DNA of 64,000 bases from Saprospiraceae bacterium (GTDB lineage: Bacteria; Bacteroidota; Bacteroidia; Chitinophagales; Saprospiraceae), in assembly GCA_016715105.1 (NCBI GenBank), contig JADKBO010000036.1:13689-77688 (forward strand). Direction: 5' to 3'. Positions 47,257 to 56,997 of the stretch are shown one piece after another (position 1 is the first letter of the stretch; each line of letters opens with the position of its first letter). The position numbers were made by a program, and so were the translations under genes. The notes beneath the pieces were generated by a model, which made no database searches, was not told the origin of the DNA, and saw nothing but the letters and a program-made list of their open reading frames with translations.

Positions 47257-47514
47257 ATGAGTAGTTTGGAAACAAGGCTGGAAAATATAAAAAAGGCTGT
47301 CGAGCGGCTCATGGCATTGAATATTACTATAAATAAGGAAAATTTAGAGCTTAAGGAGGCTTTGAATAAAATGCAACAAACACAACCTGTCGTAAAAAAA
47401 CAGGCAGATATCTCAGCTGAAGCGAATGAGAAAAATATAAAAATAAGGCAAGAAGTTGATGCAGCACTTCGCGAAGTAGAACAATGTATCGACTTGGTAA
47501 AATCAATGGACTAG
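47257..47514 (+). CDS. Small coiled-coil protein upstream of zapA
   Basis: An 85-residue protein starting MSSLETRLENI. It is almost wholly helical with heptad spacing, like ZapB, and carries no other recognisable domain. Its position directly ahead of zapA (7 bases between) in many Bacteroidota suggests a division-associated partner, but this is inference. The lead start TTG at 47248 would add only three residues and lies in the -7 box, so ATG is preferred. Confidence 0.65.
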   Translation: MSSLETRLENIKKAVERLMALNITINKENLELKEALNKMQQTQPVVKKQADISAEANEKNIKIRQEVDAALREVEQCIDLVKSMD

Positions 47515-47521
47515 AAGCATT

Positions 47522-47809
47522 ATGGAAGAAACAGAAAAAACGACCATATCGATTGCGGGTAGAGCTTATCCATTGATTTTGAGCAAAAAAGAGGTGGTAA
47601 TGGCCCGCATGGTTGAGGCCAGAATAAATGAAACATTCAATAAACTCCAGATCGATTATAAGATCACGGATAAGTTGGATTGCCTTGCACTGACTTTAGT
47701 AACTTTACAATTGGAGTCTGAAACAGAGGATAGAAAAAACGTTCACCACGAAGAAAACATTCAGCTAGAAAAAAGTATATCTGAAATCGAGGCGCTATTA
47801 AAGTTGTAA
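47522..47809 (+). CDS. zapA: Cell division protein ZapA
   Basis: A 95-residue protein: N-terminal strands KTTISIAGRAYPLIL, then helix for dimerisation with the pattern of ZapA (EARINETFNKLQIDYKITDKL) and a C-terminal coiled coil. It links FtsZ filaments at the division site. Between the coiled-coil gene and rny on the same strand. Confidence 0.85.
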   Translation: MEETEKTTISIAGRAYPLILSKKEVVMARMVEARINETFNKLQIDYKITDKLDCLALTLVTLQLESETEDRKNVHHEENIQLEKSISEIEALLKL

Positions 47810-47904
47810 AGATCAACTTCTCTCGATGTTCATTGTTTATCTGCATTTTATTTGACCTACATGGAGTATCTAAAAATGGTTTAACGTTTTTACAAAAGTA
47901 CGAA

Positions 47905-49551
47905 ATGGAAATAGGATTGCTCATTGGAGCATTAATTGTTTTAAGCGGGATTATATACTTCGTTTTGAATTCCCGTATGCAGAAAAAGATTCAAGAATCT
48001 AATGATAAAGCGGATTTCACCATCAAGGAGGCCGAGCTTGTCGCAAAACGCAAAATAGACGAGGCAGAAACTAAGGCAGAGAAAATCATGTCTCAGGCTC
48101 AGCAAAACAATGAGCAAGTAAAGTTGCAGAAAATCCAAGAAGCCCGTGAGAAATACAGCCAAATGAAGGTAGAATTTGAAAACTACAAGGCTGAGCATAA
48201 AGTAGAAATGAAAGAGCGAGAATTGGCTGCAATCTCTGCTGAAAAAGACCTTCAAAGCAAAACCAAAGAACTTGACTCAAGAGCAGAGTCTCTGGAGATG
48301 AAAGAAGCCGACCTCAATGTATTAAGAGAAAATCTAGAAGTTCAACTCAAAATTGTAGCCAAGAAAAAGGAAGAGTTGGATCAAGCCAATGAAATAAGAA
48401 TTAAAGAATTGGAAAGTGTTGCCAGACTTACTGAGCAGGAAGCCAAAGACCTTTTGATGGATGCCATCAGAGCAAAAAGTGAATCTGAAGCGCTTACCAT
48501 CGAAAAAGAAGCCATCTCCAACGCAAAATTGAATGGCAATAAGGAAGCTAAAAAGATCATCATTCAAACCATACAACGTATGGCGGCAGAATACACCATA
48601 GAAAATACAGTTTCTGTCTTTACCCTTGACTCTGACGACATCAAAGGACAAATTATTGGTAGAGAAGGTAGAAATATCCGAGCGCTGGAAGCAGCAACTG
48701 GAGCCGAGATCGTGGTAGATGATACACCAGAATCCATTGTCATTTCTAGTTTTGATCCCATCAGAAGGGAAGTTGCCAGATTGGCACTCAAAAGATTGGT
48801 GACGGATGGAAGAATTCACCCAGCCAAAATTGAGGAAGTTGTTGCAAAAGTGAAAAAGCAACTCGATGAGCAAATCATTGAAATAGGTGAGAAAACGGTA
48901 ATCGAACTCAATATCCATGGCTTGGATGCTTATCTGATCAAGATGGTTGGTAGAATGAGGTTCAGATCATCTTACGGACAGAATCTACTCAAACACTCCA
49001 TGGAAACCGCCAATCTTTGTGCAGTCATGGCAGCAGAACTTGGCTTGAATAGCAAACAAATAAAAATGGCTAAGAGGGCAGGTTTACTGCATGACATAGG
49101 AAAAGTTGCTGAAGAAGAGTCAGAATTGTCTCACGCTTTGTTGGGTATGCAAATCTGTGAAAAATACAATGAACATCCTGTCATCATCAATGCGGTAGGT
49201 GCTCACCACGATGAAATAGAAATGAACAACATCATTTCTCCGATTGTACAGGCATGTGATGCAATATCAGGTGCGAGACCAGGTGCAAGAAGGGAGATTA
49301 TGGAATCTTACCTTAAGCGTATTGGTGAATTGGAAGAATTGGCAATGTCGTATGAGGGTGTCCAAAAAGCATTTGCAATGCAAGCTGGCCGCGAATTGAG
49401 GGTGATAGTTGAAAGTGATAAAGTCACTGACCAAGTTGCAGACGATTTGGCTTTCATGATTTCTCAGAAAATCCAAGATGAAATGCAATATCCTGGACAG
49501 GTGAAGGTCACCGTAATCAGAGAGAAAAGATCCGTTGCATTTGCCAGATAG
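47905..49551 (+). CDS. rny: Ribonuclease Y
   Basis: A 548-residue endoribonuclease that starts mRNA decay. ATG at 47905 gives the membrane anchor (MEIGLLIGALIVLSGIIYFV); an upstream ATG would add 24 residues with no clear function. A long coiled coil (about 30-220) precedes the KH domain (IIGREGRNIRALEAATG, near 238) and the HD domain with LLHDIGK near 395. The end EKRSVAFAR is typical. A terminator follows. Confidence 0.96.
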   Translation: MEIGLLIGALIVLSGIIYFVLNSRMQKKIQESNDKADFTIKEAELVAKRKIDEAETKAEKIMSQAQQNNEQVKLQKIQEAREKYSQMKVEFENYKAEHKVEMKERELAAISAEKDLQSKTKELDSRAESLEMKEADLNVLRENLEVQLKIVAKKKEELDQANEIRIKELESVARLTEQEAKDLLMDAIRAKSESEALTIEKEAISNAKLNGNKEAKKIIIQTIQRMAAEYTIENTVSVFTLDSDDIKGQIIGREGRNIRALEAATGAEIVVDDTPESIVISSFDPIRREVARLALKRLVTDGRIHPAKIEEVVAKVKKQLDEQIIEIGEKTVIELNIHGLDAYLIKMVGRMRFRSSYGQNLLKHSMETANLCAVMAAELGLNSKQIKMAKRAGLLHDIGKVAEEESELSHALLGMQICEKYNEHPVIINAVGAHHDEIEMNNIISPIVQACDAISGARPGARREIMESYLKRIGELEELAMSYEGVQKAFAMQAGRELRVIVESDKVTDQVADDLAFMISQKIQDEMQYPGQVKVTVIREKRSVAFAR

Positions 49552-49577
49552 GTTGTGCAACCTCCAATCATAACGTT

Positions 49578-49612
49578 AAAAAAATGGCTTTCAACTGATG
49601 GAAGCCATTTTT
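49578..49612 (+). terminator. Terminator of rny
   Basis: AAAATGGCTT (49581-49590) pairs with AAGCCATTTT (49602-49611), with T after it. Confidence 0.75.
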
Positions 49613-49643
49613 GTTTACAAGTAGGTTGTTGATAACTAAAATC

Positions 49644-49651
49644 TATATTTG
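49644..49651 (+). promoter_or_regulatory. -7 promoter element for the TraB gene
   Basis: TATATTTG matches TAnnTTTG, 57 bases before the ATG at 49709. No standard TTG box. Confidence 0.4.
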
Positions 49652-49708
49652 TTGTTTGAAAGAAGCGATACAGTGCTTTTCGAAATTAAATTGATTAAAA
49701 AAAATAGA

Positions 49709-50638
49709 ATGAGGAATATTCAGTGGTTTAAATTTTTGGTCCTGAGCTCCATGCTTTTTGTGGTTGCTTCTTGCAGTAAATCAACTACCAAAGCTATATC
49801 TGGTGAGCCCAAATTGGAGGATGCATTGTTGTGGGAGATTACTGGGCCTGGATTCACAAAGCCTTCTTTTTTATATGGAACCATCCACCTGATAGGAGGT
49901 AATGACTATTTTTTACCCAAAGGCACACTTGGTGCGATAGACAATAGTGAAGCCATGTTTTTTGAAATTGATATGAAAGAGATGACCGATATGGGGGCAA
50001 TGGTTGGACTCATGGATAAGTTATTTATGAAAGATGATCTGACTTTGAAAGACCTACTGAAGGAAGAAGAATATAAATTGGTAACTGATTTTTTTGCCGA
50101 TAAAGGTTTGCCCTTGTTCTTTCTGGAAAGGATCAAACCTTTATTCCTGAGTGCCATGACTTATGGTGATTTTTCTCCAGAATCATTCAGCACAGGTGAA
50201 ATGAAATCTTATGAGATTGAATTCAATAAACTTGCGGAGAATAAAAAAATGAAAACTGGCGGTTTAGAAACAGTAGAATTTCAAATCGGTGTTTTTGATC
50301 AAATTCCTTATGAAGCGCAGGCTAAAATGTTGGTTGAGACCATCCAATCCGCTGGTGCTGGCAAGGATGAGATGGAAGTAATGACCAAAATGTACAAAGA
50401 ACAAAAAATCAGCCAAATGGCTACTTCAGCCCTAGGCGAAGATGAAGGTGGCTTACAAGATTATGAATCTATTTTGTTATCTAATAGAAATAAAGCTTGG
50501 ATTCCTCAAATCTTGGTGCAATCCAAAAAACAGCCTACTTTTTATGCGGTTGGTGCCGGGCATTTAGGTGGTAAAATGGGGGTCATCAACTTATTGAGAG
50601 AGGCAGGCTTGACGTTGAAGCCATTGAGTAAATTATAA
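49709..50638 (+). CDS. TraB/GumN family lipoprotein
   Basis: A 309-residue protein starting at ATG 49709 with a lipoprotein signal ending in VVASC. The TraB/GumN (Tiki-like) motifs are GTIHLIGG near the N-terminus, LETVEFQIGVFDQIPYEAQ in the middle, and VGAGHLGGKMGVINLLREAG near the end; the GxxH pair is thought to bind metal in this protease-like fold. Exported, function in bacteria not settled. Confidence 0.88.
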   Translation: MRNIQWFKFLVLSSMLFVVASCSKSTTKAISGEPKLEDALLWEITGPGFTKPSFLYGTIHLIGGNDYFLPKGTLGAIDNSEAMFFEIDMKEMTDMGAMVGLMDKLFMKDDLTLKDLLKEEEYKLVTDFFADKGLPLFFLERIKPLFLSAMTYGDFSPESFSTGEMKSYEIEFNKLAENKKMKTGGLETVEFQIGVFDQIPYEAQAKMLVETIQSAGAGKDEMEVMTKMYKEQKISQMATSALGEDEGGLQDYESILLSNRNKAWIPQILVQSKKQPTFYAVGAGHLGGKMGVINLLREAGLTLKPLSKL

Positions 50639-50803
50639 TTTTAGACTATCATAACCTGAAAATTTGGATTTTATACCAAATTTGGATGAAAAGTATCTTT
50701 TTGACGTATACTCTGCATATGTATTATGCCAAAGTTTAATATGATTTTCATTTATATTCATATTTTTGCACTGGATTACAAAAAGAATCAAACAATTTAG
50801 AGT

Positions 50804-51876
50804 ATGAAAATTGCAATAATAACAGGATCCTCAGGATTAATTGGTAGTGAAGCTGTTCATTTTTTTGCATCAAAATTTGATTTGATTGTTGGAGTTGATA
50901 ATAATTTAAGAGCCTATTTTTTTGGGAAAGATGCATCAACAGATTGGAATCTAAAAAATTTGAGTGAAAAGTTTCAAAATTTTGAGCACCATAATATTGA
51001 TATCCGAGATTTTGGGCACTGAAGGTACTATTTGAAAAATACGGTACAGATATAAAGTTGGTTGTACATACAGCAGCACAGCCTAGTCATGATTGGGCTG
51101 CAAAAGAGCCCTTGACAGACTTTACTGTAAATGCCAATGGCACATTGAATTTACTGGAACTAACCAGGCTATATTCTGATCAAGCGGTATTCATATTTAC
51201 ATCAACCAATAAAGTTTATGGTGACACGCCCAACTTACTTCCTTTGGTTGAGCAAGATAGCCGATGGGAAATTGACGCAACTCATCCTTATTTCAGTGAT
51301 GGAATAGATGAAAACATGAGCATTGATCAAACCAAACATTCCCTCTTTGGAGCTAGTAAGGTCGCCGCAGACGTTTTATGCCAGGAATATGGGAGGTATT
51401 TTGATATGAATGTAGGTGTATTTCGTGGAGGCTGTCTTACTGGGCCGCAACATTCTGGTACCCAATTACATGGTTTTTTATCTTATCTTATGAAGTGTGC
51501 GATTACTGGTGACCACTATACAATATTTGGTTATAATGGAAAGCAGGTCAGAGATAATATCCATGCCTGGGACCTTGTCAATATGTTTTGGCACTTTTAC
51601 AATGCTCCGAGAAAGGGGGAAGTTTATAATGCTGGAGGAGGACGTTTTGCCAATTGCTCTATGAAAGAAGCCATATTAATTTGTGAGCATATCACAGGCA
51701 ATAAAATGAATTATTCTTATTCAGACTCCAATAGAATTGGTGACCACATTTGGTATATTTCAAACTTGAATAAATTTAAATCTCATTTTCCTGAATGGGA
51801 TTGGAAATACTCGCTTGAAATTACGATGGAACAAATATTTGAAGCAATGAAACAAAGGGTAGCGACTATTAAATAA
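50804..51876 (+). CDS. CDP-paratose 2-epimerase-like NAD-dependent epimerase, split by frameshift
   Basis: About 358 residues when joined. Starts MKIAIITGSSGLIGSEA, the NAD-binding Rossmann motif. The frame breaks at 51014-51016: restoring one G in GGG gives DFGALKVLFEKYG and joins to HTAAQPSHDWA. Later motifs are FTSTNKVYGD (characteristic of RfbE/TylE), FGASKVAADVLCQEYGR with the YxxxK-like active site altered to FGASK, and QVRDNIHAWDL. It probably makes an unusual sugar nucleotide for a surface glycan. Starts a run of polysaccharide genes. Confidence 0.83.
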
Positions 51877-51891
51877 GTTAATCAAGCTTTT

Positions 51892-53084
51892 ATGAAAATT
51901 GCTATTGTTGATTTTGGACTTGCCTCGCATCCTACTTATGTAGAATCAATAACTAAAATTTATCATTCGGCACAAGAAAACATAATAACGATTTATTTGA
52001 ATGAACGAGATTCAAAAAATTTGGCTTTTTTAATAGATGACAGAACCAGCATTATAACCATTTCTAAAGACACCTCATACAGACATTTTCTAAATGAGAT
52101 TGCAAAACAAGCAAACGATCGAATTTTCTTTGTGACAATGGAAGTTTCTGAAAAGGATAGCTATAAAATTGCGAAAGCATTTTTAAAAACCGAATTTAAG
52201 GTACCAGTACATTTAGCAATACACAACGCCAGCCGCTATTTTGAAACAAGTCTTTTGGATGTTTTGAAGAGATTTCTCTCCTCCAAATTAAGTATATCTA
52301 ATTTTGGATTTGAAGTAAAAAAGAATTTTATATATACCTACATTTTATCAAAAATCAGGAAAAGACAAATTGAAACAAATGGGAAGTTCATCGTAATTTC
52401 TGACGTCATAAAAACCTTTATTGCACAATATCACGATCAAAATAGACTTATAACAATTCCATTTTCTGTTTTTGAAAACAATGGTATTCTTCCTACAGAA
52501 GAAAGTAAAGATAGTCATCTTAGAATTTGTTTGCCTGGTTATGTTTCTCAGACTAGAAGAGATTATTTTGGATTGATGAAAATGTTGGAGTCAAATGAAA
52601 GCAACTCAATCAAGGAAAATATTACTTGGGATTTCCTGGGTGGCATTCCGATTGAAGGTCAAGCTGATGAAATTGTCAAAAGGGCGAAAGATTTGATTGC
52701 AAAGGGGTATAAAATAATTCTTTATGAAAAAAATAGCGTTTCATTGAATGAATTTGATGAGCAATTAAATAAGGCTGATCTTATTTTGGGAAATTTGATG
52801 ATAGACCATGGGGCTAAAAGTACATACGGCAAAAGTATGGAGTCAGGTCTCCCATTTTCTATGATTAAAAAAGCAAAACCTTGTTTGATGATTAAAGGTT
52901 ATAACTATCCTATAAATCTCCAATCATCTGTTGTGGAGTATTCTGATAATAAAGACTTAAAAAAGGATATTGGAAGGATTGGTGTCAGACAATAAAATGG
53001 TCGAAAACTTAAAAAAAAGCTGCATTTATGAATTCAATGCAATATGAAGTTAATACAATTTATGAAAAAATTGAAACGCATTAA
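51892..53084 (+). CDS. GT-B type glycosyltransferase, end altered by frameshifts
   Basis: A protein of roughly 395 residues; the open frame stops at 52995, but two one-base changes, one near 52968 and one in the A-run near 53015, extend it with KKILEGLVSDNKMVENLKK and NSMQYEVNTIYEKIETH, which looks like the C-terminal helix of many GT-B enzymes. No family is certain. The N-terminus (IAIVDFGLASHPTYVESITKI) and DFLGGIPIEGQ suggest a glycosyltransferase of the exopolysaccharide type. Follows the epimerase by 15 bases. Confidence 0.6.
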
Positions 53085-53136
53085 CCCATTTATTCACGGT
53101 TAATAAACTTAATCAATAGTGCAAAAGGACAATTAT

Positions 53137-53961
53137 TTACTTAGGTTCACAAAACAACCAAGTCATAATATTGGGTCTTTTTTCAGCAAAAAGATAATAT
53201 TTTTCTTCTAATGATCTGTTTTCAAGGCCGGGGATATGGTATGTTATTGCTTTCTGAATGTCATCGATACTTGTAATGCTCGTAACATTATGTGTTTCAG
53301 AAATGACTTTTTGAAGATTGTGTGAAATATTGATGTCATAAAAATCATGGGTTTCAATAAGGATGTCACAATTTTTAAGAGCTACCATACTTGATTTTGT
53401 AAATAGTTGCTGTTCATATCCCTCACAATCGCTCAATATAAATGCTCTTTTTCCACTTACAACTTTGGTGAGTAACTCATTGTCAATTGCACCATTGATG
53501 GACACTTTATGGTCTACCTCATTGAGTTGAGCCATACTCAAACAAAGGGCTCTTGCTTCTGGATCAATATCGTAGGCTTGAATATTATTGCAATTGTTGG
53601 TCAGCCCTAGACCGACTGCGTAATAACCCTCAGCGCAACCTATATCGACGATTAGATCATAATTATTTTTTTGCACTTTATGGAAAACATCAAATAATTC
53701 CATTTCGTAGGTGCCTAATAGTTTGGGTAAAAGTGCGCTGCAAATGGATTTAAAATGAGGATATTTTAGGCCAGTAAATGGTCCCATCCTCACTGTCATG
53801 TCTTTAAATTCGGATTTAAACTCTATTATTTTATCATTGAATGCATCATTTTCCTTCATGAGGTAAACGCCATAAAAAGTCTTAGCAACAGGTTTCATCA
53901 TTTTCCAAACAAAATTGTTTTTAACTGAAGTCCTCAAAAAATCAATGATCTGTTTTTTCAT
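53137..53961 (-). CDS. SAM-dependent methyltransferase, FkbM-like
   Basis: A 274-residue protein with the class I methyltransferase core: LIVDIGCAEGYYAVGLGL (SAM-binding glycine motif I), AYDIDPEARALC, INGAIDN, and FILSDCEGYEQQLFT. The DCEGYE segment is like FkbM-type enzymes that methylate sugars or small molecules. Converges with the glycosyltransferase gene and is likely part of the glycan cluster. Acceptor unknown. Confidence 0.8.
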   Translation of the reverse strand: MKKQIIDFLRTSVKNNFVWKMMKPVAKTFYGVYLMKENDAFNDKIIEFKSEFKDMTVRMGPFTGLKYPHFKSICSALLPKLLGTYEMELFDVFHKVQKNNYDLIVDIGCAEGYYAVGLGLTNNCNNIQAYDIDPEARALCLSMAQLNEVDHKVSINGAIDNELLTKVVSGKRAFILSDCEGYEQQLFTKSSMVALKNCDILIETHDFYDINISHNLQKVISETHNVTSITSIDDIQKAITYHIPGLENRSLEEKYYLFAEKRPNIMTWLFCEPK

Positions 53962-53992
53962 AACATGTATTTATGTTTTTTTAGCCTAGGAG

Positions 53993-54000
53993 CAAATTTA
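53993..54000 (-). promoter_or_regulatory. -7 promoter element for the methyltransferase
   Basis: Minus strand TAAATTTG, 32 bases before the ATG. A matching TTG is not seen. Confidence 0.35.
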
Positions 54001-54170
54001 TTATTAAATAATAATCTAACATATAATATTGAAAATTAATATATCAAAAATTGATAAGAAAACATTTATCGCATTTTTAATTCTTTCGTAGTTTGAGATA
54101 ATTACCTTCTATTATTTTAAATAATGAAATTCTTTGAAATGGCTCATACATCATCAAAATTAAATAAAAT

Positions 54171-54206
54171 AAAAAAGGCCAATAAAATGAATTATTGACC
54201 TTTTTT
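54171..54206 (-). terminator. Terminator after the initiator tRNA
   Basis: AAAAAAGGCCAATAA (54171-54185) pairs with TTATTGACCTTTTTT (54192-54206) apart from one mismatch. Minus-strand reading gives a T-run. Confidence 0.75.
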
Positions 54207-54211
54207 CTCAG

Positions 54212-54284
54212 TAGCGGGGGCAGGACTTGAACCTACGGCCTTCGGGTTATGAGCCCGACGAGCTACCAACTGCTCCACCCCGCG
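54212..54284 (-). tRNA. Initiator tRNA-Met (CAT)
   Basis: A 73-base cloverleaf, 5' CGCGGGG with 3' CCCCGCT, so base 1 does not pair with base 72 (C/T), a hallmark of initiator tRNA. The anticodon stem has three G-C pairs (TCGGG/CCCGA) around CTCATAA. CCA is not encoded. Confidence 0.93.
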
Positions 54285-54369
54285 ATGTTAATTGTGGCGC
54301 AAAGATAGGGATATTTTTGAGAATCCCAAAGTTTAGCCAAGTTTTTCAAAAGATATAGCAATCGCAGGC

Positions 54370-56286
54370 TTATTTGACCACCGTAATATTTCCTGTGAGC
54401 GTCTTTTTATTTTGATTGATCATCGTAGCTTGAAGTATAAAAGGGTACACTCCTTTTTCCACCATTTTATTATCACCTGTAGTCCCATCCCACAAAATGG
54501 TGTCCTCGTCCAAAATAAGTTGGCTTGCTTGGTGAATTAAATTGCCCCATCGGTCATAAATGTTGAAAGTGTTGAGTTCTGCAATACCCTCGAGCCCGTT
54601 TTTCAAGGTGATTAAGCTGTTTTCACTGTCTTTAGCTAAGCTGATGATATTTGGCAATATGATCTTTAATTCTTCATTTACCAATATATTGATAGTATCG
54701 CTGGCGAGACATCCTTTTACTGAAGTAGCCAATACACTTAATGTCACACTGGAAAGTGGTTTAAAATTATATGGTAGACAATTTTGATTACAGTCTATAA
54801 TATTAACAGGATCCCATTGGAATCCTGAAACTACGTCAGAGGTTTGCCCAGTCAATGCCAACGTTTTTCCCAAATCAACTATTTGATCAGGACCTAAATC
54901 AATAGTAAAAAGTGGCACTGATTCCACAATAGCAGAATCACTTTTGAAACAACCAAATCGATCAGTAATGGTATACTTGTATGTATCTGCTGCGAGATTT
55001 AAAAATGAAGGAAAAACAATCCCAGCAGAATTAATAAGTGAAATCATGGCTGGTGGATTTTCTATATTTAAAATTTCAATATTGATAATGCCGTCTTTTT
55101 TATCCAGACAAGAAATTGCGGTAGCCTGAACCTCTTCATCAATTTTTCCTTGAGGAACAACTGTGAGGTCTAGCGTGATGATGCTGTCACAACCAAATAC
55201 TGAAACCAGCTGATCTACAAAAACGCCAGTAGTTGTATAATTTTTTCCAGCCTGATTATATGAAAGTCCTTGGCAAATGGTATCTCTCACAAAATAATTT
55301 TTTGGAACTACATTGACGATTTTGACTGGGCTAATCGTTCTGCATTTTGTATTCAACAATGCAGACTTGGAACCAGCAGCTAGAATCCGATAATAATAAG
55401 TGCCAGCCGTTTTGATATTATGTAAAAACACTTTGTCATTCTGTCCTGGGATGTCATTCCAAGTCAAACCCATGTCATTACTGCGTTGCCATTGTACTTC
55501 TACGGATTCACCGCTGCCAACACTAGCAACTGCAGTAATAGCTATCGGAGCACCATCTTCACAAATATTTTCAACTTTGTCTGGAGTAATTTCCAGAACT
55601 GGGCCACAAGCCCTGAATGCTATGTTATCAAGAGCCAAATCATTTCCCAAACCTCCTGGCGCATTGTTGATCAATGAAAGTTCGAGTGTGGTTTGGTTTG
55701 AGTCTGTAGCAAATGTAAAATCATAGGTTTTCCAAATTTGATCGTTTCTCACATTCCCAGTAGAATATTTGACAACCCCGTTTATAGCAAATGATACATT
55801 GGGTTGTATTCTATTTTGCAGTCCTATTCGGTCCAAATTGAGCACATCAGCTGAGAAAACATACTTTGTATTTTCGCATAAACCCGTAATGGTTTGTTTG
55901 TAAAAAAGACCTGGTGTAACACTGGCATTTACAACCATCATATAGCCCGTCGGATCTGCACTATTATCCTTTGGAGCAAACCAATCCATGAAAGAATTCG
56001 ACCATTTAGCGAGGTCATTTGTAATGAGATAAAAACCATCATAGGGTGGGGGATTGGTCGTGTAGGTATAACCAGGCGCTATGAGCGGATCTTTTTGTAA
56101 AACAGTTTCTGCACCACGGCCAAAATCTCCGTCTGTAAAAATGTTCTCACCCAAAGTGCCATTACATGCAGAAGTTCCGTTTTGCTGGGCGTGTAGACCT
56201 ATGATAAAAAGATTTGCAAAACAAAAAAATAATACCCTGCAAGCAAATATTGGTTTGTTATAGCTGCCCTTAATTCGTTTCTCCAT
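54370..56286 (-). CDS. Secreted protein with gliding-type C-terminal sorting domain (T9SS cargo)
   Basis: A 638-residue protein starting at ATG 56286 (MEKRIKGSYNK), with a signal peptide that ends near LHAQQNG. Residues 25-220 form a carbohydrate-binding/jelly-roll-like domain (DGDFGRGAETV, YKQTITGLCENTKYVFS). Ig/PKD-like repeats follow with cysteines (CEDGAPIAITAVASV, CQGLSYNQAGK). The last 90 residues (FNIYDRWGNLIHQ, WDGTTGDNKMVEKGVYPF) are the CHU_C/gliding motility-associated domain that targets export by the type IX system. It overlaps the fucosyltransferase gene by 17 bases. Confidence 0.88.
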   Translation of the reverse strand: MEKRIKGSYNKPIFACRVLFFCFANLFIIGLHAQQNGTSACNGTLGENIFTDGDFGRGAETVLQKDPLIAPGYTYTTNPPPYDGFYLITNDLAKWSNSFMDWFAPKDNSADPTGYMMVVNASVTPGLFYKQTITGLCENTKYVFSADVLNLDRIGLQNRIQPNVSFAINGVVKYSTGNVRNDQIWKTYDFTFATDSNQTTLELSLINNAPGGLGNDLALDNIAFRACGPVLEITPDKVENICEDGAPIAITAVASVGSGESVEVQWQRSNDMGLTWNDIPGQNDKVFLHNIKTAGTYYYRILAAGSKSALLNTKCRTISPVKIVNVVPKNYFVRDTICQGLSYNQAGKNYTTTGVFVDQLVSVFGCDSIITLDLTVVPQGKIDEEVQATAISCLDKKDGIINIEILNIENPPAMISLINSAGIVFPSFLNLAADTYKYTITDRFGCFKSDSAIVESVPLFTIDLGPDQIVDLGKTLALTGQTSDVVSGFQWDPVNIIDCNQNCLPYNFKPLSSVTLSVLATSVKGCLASDTINILVNEELKIILPNIISLAKDSENSLITLKNGLEGIAELNTFNIYDRWGNLIHQASQLILDEDTILWDGTTGDNKMVEKGVYPFILQATMINQNKKTLTGNITVVK

Positions 56287-56932
56287 CACAAACTTTAAAA
56301 TCTTCCATTGAAAAGCTTTTTGCTGGGTCCTCAATGTACATCAAAGGTACTTCCCCCATGTAACTCGCCCAAGCTGTAAAGGTACTTGGTGGGCCAATTA
56401 AAAAATCACATTTTGACATCATATAATGGTCTTCAACAGCATTAAATTTTGAAAAGAAAACCTGCTTTTCTTCCGACAACGAAAGGTATCTTTTTGTGTC
56501 TAATTCATCATCATTTGTAAATACAATAATTTTTATTTTTTTTTGAATCAACGATCCAAACTGCTCTACTACTGACCCATAAACTTCATCATCGTAGAAA
56601 TACTTACCTTCGTACCAAGTTTTGTAATCACCCCTTCTCACATGTAAACCCAAAATAATTTCATCTTCTTCTCCGTCAAGGTATTTACTAAATTTATCTT
56701 CATCAATGTTTTTTGGAGTAAACATATTTTGATATAAGGATCTGTATTTTTTAGTGTTTTCAATGGACCTGAATCCAAAATCCGTCGCATATAACATCCA
56801 ACTTTCATCAATTTTTTTCTTAAAATCCTTTTGGTCGCCTCCAATTAGAAACTTATAACTTAAGTACTTTCCAATCCTCAAATCATTCAATAATTTAAAA
56901 AATAGGTATCCAAACTTTGATAAGTGGGTTTA
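56270..56932 (-). pseudogene. GT11-like fucosyltransferase, N-terminus missing
   Basis: The C-terminal two thirds of an alpha-1,2-fucosyltransferase-like protein: LGLHVRRGDYKTWYEGKYFY is the GDP-fucose-binding HxRRGDY motif, and KCDFLIGPPSTFTAWASYMG is near the C-terminus. The frame is open upstream of the first possible start (TTG at 56890) and reads SKFGYLFFKLLNDLRIGKY back to a stop at 56930-56932. The usual N-terminal motif of the family (GRLGNQLFQ or like it) is absent; about 80 residues are missing and the promoter of the YfhO gene follows at once. Truncated, probably not active. Confidence 0.65.
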
Positions 56933-56968
56933 TGATGTCGTAAATTTACATTTTTTACAATTTAAATA

Positions 56969-56976
56969 TACTTTTG
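56969..56976 (+). promoter_or_regulatory. -7 promoter element for the YfhO-like gene
   Basis: TACTTTTG matches TAnnTTTG and ends 21 bases before the ATG at 56998. No standard TTG box. Confidence 0.45.
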
Positions 56977-56997
56977 TCAAACTAAACTACTGGTATC

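Noticed and set aside
47810..47904. 6S RNA between zapA and rny, by analogy with the zapA-ssrS order of proteobacteria
   Set aside because: The gap is only 95 bases and shows no long bulged hairpin.
48334..48918. A 194-codon minus-strand ORF within rny
   Set aside because: Shadow of the ribonuclease Y coding frame; the plus-strand protein has complete KH and HD domains.
54212..54284. Initiator tRNA as an integration site for an element in the glycan region
   Set aside because: No integrase, no direct repeat of the tRNA end found in the window.
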